This document shows positions 16,164-22,609 of a stretch of 34,710 nucleotides of DNA, piece by piece (the stretch's first letter is position 1; each line of letters begins with the position of its first letter). Made by a program: the position numbers and the translations under genes. The stretch spans positions 1 through 34,710 of the forward strand of contig JAFSXY010000080.1 in the NCBI GenBank assembly GCA_017443805.1, given 5' to 3'. The DNA comes from Clostridia bacterium. Lineage in GTDB: Bacteria; Bacillota; Clostridia; Oscillospirales; Acutalibacteraceae. The notes beneath the pieces were generated by a model. It had not been told where the DNA came from, searched no databases, and saw nothing but the letters and a program-made list of their open reading frames with translations.

Positions 16164-17754
16164 TCTCTTCGCCTCCTTCCTTCTTTTCCTGCCGTTTGGC
16201 GCCGGCCATATAGAGGCCGAGCTCTTCTACGGTCGTTTCTTTCGGGTCAAACTCGCCGACGATCTCGCCCTCGTACATCACGAGGATGCGGTCGGAGAGA
16301 TTCATGACTTCGTCAAGCTCAAGGGAAATCAGCAGCACCGCGCTGCCCGCGTCGCGGGTGGCGACGATCTGTTCGTGTACGAATTCGATCGCGCCGACGT
16401 CCAGGCCGCGCGTGGGCTGGACGGCGACCAAAAGCTTATGTTCACGGTCCAGCTCCCGGGCGATGATTGCTTTCTGCTGGTTGCCGCCGGACATGCTTCT
16501 GGCAAGTGTAACGGCGCCCTGTCCGGAGCGCACGTCGAACTTCTCGATCAGGTAGTCGGCGTATTCGCGTACTTTATCAAACCGGATAAACCCGGATTTC
16601 CGGAATTCTTTTTCAAAATACCGCTGCAGGACGATATTCTCCTGCAGAGTGTAATCAAGCACAAGCCCGTGTTTGTGCCTGTCTTCTGGAATATGGCTCA
16701 TGCCGTGCGTGTTTTTATAACGGATGGATTTTTTCGTTACGTCTTCTCCGCAGAGTATGATCTTTGATCCGGGCTCTGCTTTTTCAAGCCCTGTAATAGC
16801 GGAAACAAATTCGCTCTGCCCGTTGCCGTCTATGCCCGCGATGCAGACGATCTCGCCGGCGCGGACGGTCAAAGAGACGTCGGATACGGCGTTTTTCTTG
16901 TGCAGTTTGCTCTTTACGGTGAGATGCTCCACTTCAAGGATCGTTTCGCCGGGAATGGCAGGGGTTTTATCCACGGCGAATTTTACGTTTCTGCCCACCA
17001 TCATGGCGGAGAGGTCTTCCTTTGTTACGTCCGCCACATTTACGGTGCCGACGTATTTGCCCTTGCGCAGCACGGTGCAGCGGTCGGCGACCTCCATGAT
17101 CTCGTTTAATTTATGGGAAATGAAGAGGATCGATTTGCCTTCCGCGGCGAGCCCCTTCATGATCTGCATCAGTTCGGTGATTTCCTGCGGGGTTAAAACG
17201 GCAGTTGGTTCGTCAAAGATCAGGATCTCGTTTTCACGGTACAGCATTTTCAGGATTTCGGTCCGCTGCTGCATGCCGACGGTGATATCCTCCACCAGCG
17301 CGTCCGGATCGACGTTCAGACCGTAGCTTTCGGACAGCTGCAGCACTTTCTTCCGGGCTTCCTTTTTCTGCAGGAACCCCAGCGTATTCGGCTCGATGCC
17401 GAGAATAATGTTGTCAAGAACGGAAAAAACGTCCACGAGCTTAAAATGCTGGTGCACCATGCCGATGCCCAGAGCGTTTGCGTCGTTGGGATTGTTGATC
17501 GTGACCTCTTTGCCGTCTTTGAGGATTTTTCCCTTCTCGGGTTGATACAGGCCGAACAAAACGCTCATCAGCGTGGATTTGCCCGCGCCGTTTTCGCCGA
17601 GCAGCGCGTGGATCTCGCCGCGTTTGAGCTGCAGGGTGATATCGTCGTTTGCGATGATACCGGGGAACTCCTTTGTGATGTTCAGCATTTCGATCACGTA
17701 AGGATAATCCGCCTGTCCCGGCGGCTGTTCCGGGTGTATTGTCGTATTCTCCAT
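16153..17754 (-). CDS. Nucleoside ABC transporter ATP-binding protein (NupA/YufO-like, two ABC domains)
   Basis: A 533-residue fused double ABC ATPase of the sugar/nucleoside-import type. The first domain has Walker A GENGAGKST and Walker B ILIFDEPTAVLTP but a signature-like VGMQQR instead of LSGGQ. The second has a degenerate Walker A (GIDGNGQSE, no Lys), a canonical-like MSGGNQQK signature and LLVAVQPTRGLDVG at Walker B. This asymmetry is usual in the RbsA/YufO family. It powers uptake by the two downstream permeases. The ATG has AGAGGAAG about 4 bases upstream. A strong hairpin followed by a T-run lies between the lipoprotein gene and this one, which may lower its expression relative to the lipoprotein. 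Confidence 0.93.
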   Translation of the reverse strand: MENTTIHPEQPPGQADYPYVIEMLNITKEFPGIIANDDITLQLKRGEIHALLGENGAGKSTLMSVLFGLYQPEKGKILKDGKEVTINNPNDANALGIGMVHQHFKLVDVFSVLDNIILGIEPNTLGFLQKKEARKKVLQLSESYGLNVDPDALVEDITVGMQQRTEILKMLYRENEILIFDEPTAVLTPQEITELMQIMKGLAAEGKSILFISHKLNEIMEVADRCTVLRKGKYVGTVNVADVTKEDLSAMMVGRNVKFAVDKTPAIPGETILEVEHLTVKSKLHKKNAVSDVSLTVRAGEIVCIAGIDGNGQSEFVSAITGLEKAEPGSKIILCGEDVTKKSIRYKNTHGMSHIPEDRHKHGLVLDYTLQENIVLQRYFEKEFRKSGFIRFDKVREYADYLIEKFDVRSGQGAVTLARSMSGGNQQKAIIARELDREHKLLVAVQPTRGLDVGAIEFVHEQIVATRDAGSAVLLISLELDEVMNLSDRILVMYEGEIVGEFDPKETTVEELGLYMAGAKRQEKKEGGEENAE

Positions 17755-17786
17755 GGTACTTCCTCTTTACGGGTGATTTCGAAAAA

Positions 17787-17814
17787 CGGGGATGGCAAAG
17801 CTTTGCCATCCCCG
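17787..17814 (-). terminator. Intercistronic attenuator-like hairpin between lipoprotein and ATPase genes
   Basis: A 28-bp perfect palindrome (half-site CGGGGATGGCAAAG) that can fold as a 12-bp GC-rich stem with an AGCT loop. On the coding (minus) strand it is followed directly by TTTTT, so it resembles an intrinsic terminator, 15 bases past the lipoprotein stop and 32 bases before the ATPase start. Partial termination or 3'-end stabilisation would leave more binding protein than transporter, as is common for solute-binding-protein operons (inference). Confidence 0.8.
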
Positions 17815-17829
17815 CAGGATCATAAAAGA

Positions 17830-18966
17830 TTATTTCTCAAGATCAACAGTGACGGCGCCCCAACCGGCGGTAATATCCTCGGGAACCACGTCCATAGGCG
17901 TGATCTCACCGCTCTTGATCTTGGCGAAGAGCTCGTTATACTGCTCAACGGTGAAGTTCTCCAGTCTCCAGGTGTCGGTGGGCAGACCGGTCGCATCGTC
18001 GGCAGCGCCGAGATTTTGCGCTACGTTCGCAAGCTCTTCATCCCACTTGCCGTCGTAGAACTGGCCGAGCACCTTCTCAACGGAAGCGGCAAGGCCCTTC
18101 ACGGCGGAGGTGATGACCTTCTCGGACTCGCCGGACTGGTCAACGTCAACGCCGATGATCTTGGCGTCCGGATATTCACCGGCCGCGGATTTTACGGACT
18201 GGAACATGGAGCCGCCGCAGGCGAACACGACCTCGGTGCCGTCGGCATACCAGCCGGCGATCTGGGTCTGCAGTTCGGGAGAAGCGGAGAAGGTCTCGCC
18301 GTACTTAAAGCTGTACTTCATTTCGACCTGAACGCCTTTTTCACCGGCAGCAGCATTTGCGCCCTGCAGGAAGCCGAAGCCGAAGCGGTTAACAGCGGGG
18401 TTCTCACCGCCGCCGCCGCCCGTGAAGCCGAGCTTGGTGTAGCCTTCCATAACGGCAGCGTAGCCGGCAAGATAACCGGACTCCTGCTCTTTATAAACGA
18501 TCGCGGTCACATTGTCAAGACCGAGCGCCCAACCGTCAACGAAAACGAACTTGACGTCGGGGTTCTCAGTGGCGACAGCTTCCATGGCGGTTGCCTGCAG
18601 GAAGCCGGGAGCGACGATGATCTTCGCGCCGTTGTCGATGGCCTGCTTCATGGCGGCGATACGGTCGTTATCGGATGCGTCGCTGCCGTTGGCGGGCTGA
18701 TAATACTTGTAAGCGATGCCGTTGGCTTCTGCATAAGCCTGTGCGCCTTCATAGGTGCCCTGGTTGAAGCCTTTGTCCATCAGCTGGCCGACGTCGGTCA
18801 CAACGGCGATCTCGGCCGGGCCTTCGGCGTCGTTGCCGGCATCTTCCGTTACGTCTGCGTTGTCGGGCGCAGCGGTGGTCTCATCTGCGGGTTGTTTGGT
18901 GCAAGCTGCAAGGCCGAGGCAAAGAACCATGGTCAGCGCAAGCAGCACTGCGAGTACTTTTTTCAT
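17830..18966 (-). CDS. BMP/PnrA-type nucleoside-binding lipoprotein
   Basis: A 378-residue substrate-binding lipoprotein of the basic membrane protein family. The signal peptide ends in the lipobox LAAC (about residues 18-21), followed by a low-complexity Thr/Ala/Asp/Glu linker to about residue 50. The binding domain begins with IAVVTDVGQLMDKGFNQ, typical of Bmp/PnrA/YufN proteins, which bind purine and pyrimidine nucleosides. The ATG at 18966 has AGGAGG 7 bases upstream; in-frame sequence further upstream runs into the promoter and is rejected. It is the first gene of the importer operon, with its own promoter. Its position within a salvage locus makes nucleosides the most likely ligand. Confidence 0.93.
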   Translation of the reverse strand: MKKVLAVLLALTMVLCLGLAACTKQPADETTAAPDNADVTEDAGNDAEGPAEIAVVTDVGQLMDKGFNQGTYEGAQAYAEANGIAYKYYQPANGSDASDNDRIAAMKQAIDNGAKIIVAPGFLQATAMEAVATENPDVKFVFVDGWALGLDNVTAIVYKEQESGYLAGYAAVMEGYTKLGFTGGGGGENPAVNRFGFGFLQGANAAAGEKGVQVEMKYSFKYGETFSASPELQTQIAGWYADGTEVVFACGGSMFQSVKSAAGEYPDAKIIGVDVDQSGESEKVITSAVKGLAASVEKVLGQFYDGKWDEELANVAQNLGAADDATGLPTDTWRLENFTVEQYNELFAKIKSGEITPMDVVPEDITAGWGAVTVDLEK

Positions 18967-19018
18967 TTCGGTACCTCCTGAAAATGATGTACAGACTTTT
19001 TTCCAGTCTGTTGTAGTA

Positions 19019-19047
19019 ATCGTAGCACAGATTGGAAAATAAATCAA
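19019..19047 (-). promoter_or_regulatory. Promoter for the nucleoside importer operon
   Basis: On the minus strand, TTGATT (19047-19042), a 17-base spacer and TACGAT (19024-19019), 52 bases before the lipoprotein start codon. No terminator was seen between cdd and this promoter, so read-through from the deo genes is possible. Confidence 0.65.
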
Positions 19048-19093
19048 TACTCTTTTTTTGTTTTTATAAAGAAAAGGGAAAATCTGCCGGTCC

Positions 19094-19501
19094 CTACCGC
19101 ATGAATTCCGGCGTAAACGCAAAGGGCAGCAGCGTTTTCAGCGTGTAATGCCCGATCTCACCTTCCGCGCCGAGCACATAGACCGGCATGTCCGGCGCGC
19201 AGAACTCCGCCAGCACCTGCCTGCAGACGCCGCAGGGCGGAAAAGAAGCGTCGCCGCCGGAAGCCTTCCCGCTGGCCACAGCCAGTGCCGCAAAGTCTCT
19301 GCGTCCCTCGCTGACCGCTTTAAATACGGCAGTGCGTTCCGCGCAGACCGTGGGCGTAAAGGATGCGTTTTCAATATTGCAGCCCGTGTAAACGGCGCCG
19401 TCCGCACATAACAGCGCCGCGCCGACGCGAAAGCCGGAATAAGGGACGTAGGCGTTTTCCATCGCCTGTTTCGCGCGCATGCAAAGCTCTTTTTCCGTCA
19501 T
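19094..19501 (-). CDS. cdd: Cytidine deaminase
   Basis: A 135-residue homotetrameric-type cytidine deaminase of normal length. It converts cytidine and deoxycytidine to uridine and deoxyuridine, which the phosphorylase or uridine kinase of the same locus can then use. The zinc site is complete: C53 with catalytic E55 (CAERTA), and C90/C93 (PPCGVCRQ). GCNIENASFTPTVCAE is typical of the family. The start overlaps the DeoB stop codon by four bases, so the two are translationally coupled. Confidence 0.96.
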   Translation of the reverse strand: MTEKELCMRAKQAMENAYVPYSGFRVGAALLCADGAVYTGCNIENASFTPTVCAERTAVFKAVSEGRRDFAALAVASGKASGGDASFPPCGVCRQVLAEFCAPDMPVYVLGAEGEIGHYTLKTLLPFAFTPEFMR

Positions 19502-20664
19502 GGTGTTTCCCTCCTGTATACGGAAGAACCGGGGCAGTCAAATTGTATGCCGAGGAAATCGGACGCGGTGGCCGCAATATGCGAAAAGCCCTCCAGCGTA
19601 CCGAGATCCGCCGGGACGTTGGTTTTGCCGTATACCAGCAGCGGCACATACTCCCGCGTATGGTCGGTGGACCGCGTATAGGCGGGATCGCAGCCGTGGT
19701 CTGCGGTGATCATTAAAAGATCGTCTTTCCCCATGTTTTCAATAAAACCGGGCAAAAAGGCGTCAAACGCGGCAAAGGCTTTTGCGTAACCGTCAACGTC
19801 CCGCCGGTGGCCGTACAGCATGTCGAAATCCACAAGGTTGATAAAGCACAGCCCGTCAAAATCCGCTTTCTGCGCTTCCAGTGCGGCGCGCATGCCCTCG
19901 TCGTTATTATGCGTCAGTACGGCTTTTGTAACGCCTCTGCCTGCAAAGATATCGGATATTTTGCCGATGGCGTACACGGTCTGCCCGGCGTCTTTCACAG
20001 CGTCCAAAAGCGTTTTTTCAGGCGGCTCCAGTGAAAAATCGCGGCGGTTCGCCGTGCGGGTAAAGGCGCCCGGCGTTCCGGTGAACGGACGGGCGATCAC
20101 ACGGCCTACGCTGTGGCGGCCCGTTAAGATCCTTCTGGCGGTCCGGCAATATTCATACAGCGTTTCCACCGGCACCATATCCTCGTGTGCGGCGATCTGG
20201 AAGACGCTGTCCGCGGAGGTGTATACGATCAGCTTGCCGGAGGCAAGGCTTTCTTCCCCGTAATCCTCGATCACGGCCGTGCCGGAGTAGGGGCGGTTGC
20301 ACAGTACGCTGCGCCCGGTCGCCTGTTCAAAGGCTTTTATCACCTCCGGCGGGAAGCCGTCCGGGTATGTGGGCAGCGGCTGCCCGGAAACAATGCCCGC
20401 AAGCTCCCAGTGCCCGATGGTGGTGTCTTTTCCGGCGGAGCGCTCCCGCATCCGTGCCGTGGTGGCCGCGGGCGCCGGAGTCCGGTCTAAAAACTCCAGG
20501 CCGGGAATATGCCCGAGCCCAAGGGAAAGCGTGTTCTCCGCGCGGAAAAAAGGCGAGGCAGCGATGCTTTTCAGCGTGTGAACGCCAAAGTCGCCGAACG
20601 CGGCGGCGTCCGGGGCCTCACCGCAGCCGCAGGAATCCAAAACGAAAATAAAAACTCTTTTCAT
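19498..20664 (-). CDS. deoB: Phosphopentomutase
   Basis: A 388-residue enzyme of the alkaline phosphatase superfamily with normal length. It interconverts ribose or deoxyribose 1-phosphate and 5-phosphate, linking the phosphorylases to DeoC and the pentose phosphate pathway. Visible metal and active-site segments are VLDSCGCGEAPDA (N-terminal Asp), GKDTTIGHWE (phosphorylated Thr region), DFDMLYGHRRD, TADHGCDP and STDHTREYVP. The ATG has only a weak GAAGA upstream. It lies 21 bases after deoD and overlaps cdd by four bases. Confidence 0.96.
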   Translation of the reverse strand: MKRVFIFVLDSCGCGEAPDAAAFGDFGVHTLKSIAASPFFRAENTLSLGLGHIPGLEFLDRTPAPAATTARMRERSAGKDTTIGHWELAGIVSGQPLPTYPDGFPPEVIKAFEQATGRSVLCNRPYSGTAVIEDYGEESLASGKLIVYTSADSVFQIAAHEDMVPVETLYEYCRTARRILTGRHSVGRVIARPFTGTPGAFTRTANRRDFSLEPPEKTLLDAVKDAGQTVYAIGKISDIFAGRGVTKAVLTHNNDEGMRAALEAQKADFDGLCFINLVDFDMLYGHRRDVDGYAKAFAAFDAFLPGFIENMGKDDLLMITADHGCDPAYTRSTDHTREYVPLLVYGKTNVPADLGTLEGFSHIAATASDFLGIQFDCPGSSVYRRETP

Positions 20665-20685
20665 TTTTCTTCACTCTTAAAAAAC

Positions 20686-21420
20686 TTATCCAACCGCTAC
20701 GGCGGTCTCCAGGGCCAGACGCATCATGTCCGTAAAGGAGTTCTGCCGTTCCTCGGCCGTGGTCGCTTCGCCGGTGAGCAGATGGTCGGAGATCGTGCAG
20801 ACGGCAAGCGCGTTTTTCCCTGTGCGGGCGGCGTTCATATAAAGCGCGGCGGATTCCATCTCCACGGCCAGCACGCCCATCTTGCTCCACGCGGGGGTAG
20901 ACCTGAAAACGTCCGGCAGGTTTTCTTCATCATTATAAAAGGTATCGGAGGACAACAGATTGCCCACGTGGAAGGAAAGGCCCATCTCCTTTGCGATCCC
21001 TGCGGCGGTCGACAGGAGCTTATAGCTCGCGATCGGCGCAAATGTGCCCGGCAGATGGTACTGTTCCGCAAAGGCAGAATTTGTGCATGCGCCCATGCCC
21101 AATACAACGTCGCGGACTTTGACTTTTTGAGTCATGGCGCCGGCGGAACCGACGCGGAGGATGTTTTCCACGCCGAAAAAGGAGTAAAGCTCGTAGGAAT
21201 AAATGCCGATGGAGGGCATGCCCATGCCGCTGGCCATCACGGATACGCGCTGACCTTTATAGGTGCCGGTGTAGCCCTGTACGCCGCGTACGTCGTTGAT
21301 AAGCTGCGGGGCGGTCAAAAAGTTTTCCGCGATAAATCTGCTGCGTTTGGGGTCGCCGGGCATCAGCACGGTTTTTGCAAAGTCTTCGGGGGAAGCGTTG
21401 ATATGCGGTGTGGGATACAT
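20686..21420 (-). CDS. deoD: Purine-nucleoside phosphorylase, DeoD type
   Basis: A 244-residue hexameric-type PNP of normal length. It splits purine (deoxy)nucleosides with phosphate into base and sugar 1-phosphate. Recognisable are VLMPGDPKRSRFIAE, the phosphate-binding RVGSAGA segment, VEMESAALY (ribose and base contact) and the catalytic Asp in TISDHLLTGE. The ATG has AAAGGA 8-9 bases upstream. It sits 16 bases after deoC in the same transcript. Confidence 0.96.
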   Translation of the reverse strand: MYPTPHINASPEDFAKTVLMPGDPKRSRFIAENFLTAPQLINDVRGVQGYTGTYKGQRVSVMASGMGMPSIGIYSYELYSFFGVENILRVGSAGAMTQKVKVRDVVLGMGACTNSAFAEQYHLPGTFAPIASYKLLSTAAGIAKEMGLSFHVGNLLSSDTFYNDEENLPDVFRSTPAWSKMGVLAVEMESAALYMNAARTGKNALAVCTISDHLLTGEATTAEERQNSFTDMMRLALETAVAVG

Positions 21421-21436
21421 CTTTTTTTTCCTTTCT

Positions 21437-22096
21437 TCAGTTGTTTTCGGCGGCTTTCACCGCTTTGACTACACGGCTGGTGCCGAGTCTGCTTGCGCCG
21501 AGCGAAATAAATTTTTCGGCATCCTCCAGACCGGAAATGCCGCCCGCCGCCTTGATTTTTAAGTGCGGCTCCACGTGGGAGGCAAAGAGCTCAATATCCG
21601 CAAAGGTTGCGCCGCCGGTGGAAAAGCCGGTGGAGGTTTTAATGTAATCGGCGTCGGAACGGGATACGATCTCGCACATTTTGATTTTTTCCTCATCGGT
21701 CAGCAGGCAGGTCTCGATAATGACCTTTAACAGCTTGCCCGCGCAGGCGCGCTTGATCTCGTTGATCTCGGCAAGGATTTCGTCGTATTTTTTCTCCTTC
21801 AGCCAGCCGATATTGATCACCATATCGATCTCGTCCGCGCCGTTTTTCACGGCGTCCGCCGTTTCAAAGCATTTTACGGCCGTGGTGTTATAGCCGTTCG
21901 GGAAACCGATCACCGTGCAGATGGGCAAACGGTCGCCCACGTATTCTTTTGCCTGTTTTACAAACGAGGGCGGGATGCATACCGAGGCGGTGCCGTAGCG
22001 GATCCCGTCGTCGCAGACGGCCTTGATCTGGTCCCACGCGGCGGTCTGCGAAAGCAGCGTGTGGTCGCATTTTGAAAGAATTTCCTGTGCTGTCAT
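21437..22096 (-). CDS. deoC: Deoxyribose-phosphate aldolase
   Basis: A 219-residue class I aldolase of normal length for the short bacterial type. It cleaves deoxyribose 5-phosphate into glyceraldehyde 3-phosphate and acetaldehyde through a Schiff base. The Schiff-base lysine is K153 in DYIKTSTGF, and [14 protein letters not shown] (87-100) supplies the conserved catalytic-relay Asp. The ATG has AAAGGTGAT 4-5 bases upstream. It is the first gene of the deo cluster, with a consensus promoter 34-62 bases upstream. Confidence 0.96.
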   Translation of the reverse strand: MTAQEILSKCDHTLLSQTAAWDQIKAVCDDGIRYGTASVCIPPSFVKQAKEYVGDRLPICTVIGFPNGYNTTAVKCFETADAVKNGADEIDMVINIGWLKEKKYDEILAEINEIKRACAGKLLKVIIETCLLTDEEKIKMCEIVSRSDADYIKTSTGFSTGGATFADIELFASHVEPHLKIKAAGGISGLEDAEKFISLGASRLGTSRVVKAVKAAENN

Positions 22097-22129
22097 GTTA
22101 TCACCTTTCCTTTTTTTTGATCTGTAAAC

Positions 22130-22158
22130 ATTATAGTATGGAAAGCGGCCAAAGTCAA
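22130..22158 (-). promoter_or_regulatory. Consensus promoter for the deo operon
   Basis: On the minus strand, TTGACT (22158-22153), a 17-base spacer and a perfect TATAAT (22135-22130). A hairpin array begins 20 bases upstream of the -35 box. Confidence 0.88.
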
Positions 22159-22177
22159 TGACGGATGCGGCCGCCGG

Positions 22178-22342
22178 GCGGACGCGTTACGTCCGCAGTG
22201 ATGAGTCGCATTGCGACGTGATGAGCGCCTTTCGGCGCGTGATGCGTTTTCGCAAGCGAAAACATGATGTGTTCCGCCTGCGGCGAGCAGTTCCGGCTGT
22301 GCCGGATAGGTTCGGCTGCGCCGAATAGGCGCGCTTCGCGCG
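22178..22342. repeat. Array of eight small hairpins with recurring linkers
   Basis: Successive stem-loops occupy 22178-22196, 22205-22217, 22225-22238, 22246-22263, 22275-22285, 22292-22306, 22311-22325 and 22330-22342. Stem sequences all differ (for example GCGGACG, GTCGC, GCGCC, GTTTTCGC, TCCGGC, TTCGGC, CGCGC), while linkers recur: AGTGATGA, GTGATGA, GTGATGC and ATGATGT after hairpins 1-4, and TAGG after hairpins 6 and 7. No protein-coding signal was seen. It lies just upstream of the deo promoter. Confidence 0.8.
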
Positions 22343-22350
22343 TAGAAAAT

Positions 22351-22588
22351 AGTTTCGAGTTTTGAGAATTGAGTTTTGAGAATCAGATCCATATTTTCGC
22401 CGGAGGCGAAATCTAACCCTGTAGGGACGATTATCAATCGTCCGCGAAGAATACGTTAAAACGGGTGCACCGCTTTTATGCGACGCACCTGTTATTTTTG
22501 GAGATTTCTTAAATTCGAAATTTGAAGAGTGAAAAGTGAAATTTCAGAATACGCTGACGCGTTTTTTTAATTCTCAAAACTCAAAACT
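22351..22588. mobile_element. Small inverted-repeat-bounded element (MITE-like)
   Basis: The left end (22351-22370) and the reverse complement of the right end (22569-22588) agree at 19 of 20 positions (AGTTTYGAGTTTTGAGAATT). Internal copies of the GAGTTTTGAG unit lie beside each end. Inside are hairpins at 22395-22411, 22425-22443 (GGACGATT arms) and 22460-22493 (9-bp arms with one G-U). No ORF is convincing. The 238-bp size and terminal repeats fit a non-autonomous element; no target-site duplication was identified. Confidence 0.55.
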
Positions 22589-22609
22589 CAAAACTGGACT
22601 GTCGACTGC

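Noticed and set aside
22178-22342. Possible CRISPR array or tRNA/rRNA fragment
   Set aside because: Stems are the variable part and linkers the constant part with 7-8-base units, the opposite of CRISPR; no cloverleaf can be drawn.
22093-22437. 114-codon open frame across the deo promoter and hairpin array
   Set aside because: It is low-complexity translation of the hairpins, has no ribosome site, and overlaps the deoC promoter.
22540-22568. Candidate terminator for the LRR/Big2 gene (ACGC-TGAC-GCGT followed by T7)
   Set aside because: The stem is only 4 bp and the T-run follows in the plus direction, whereas the gene is on the minus strand.
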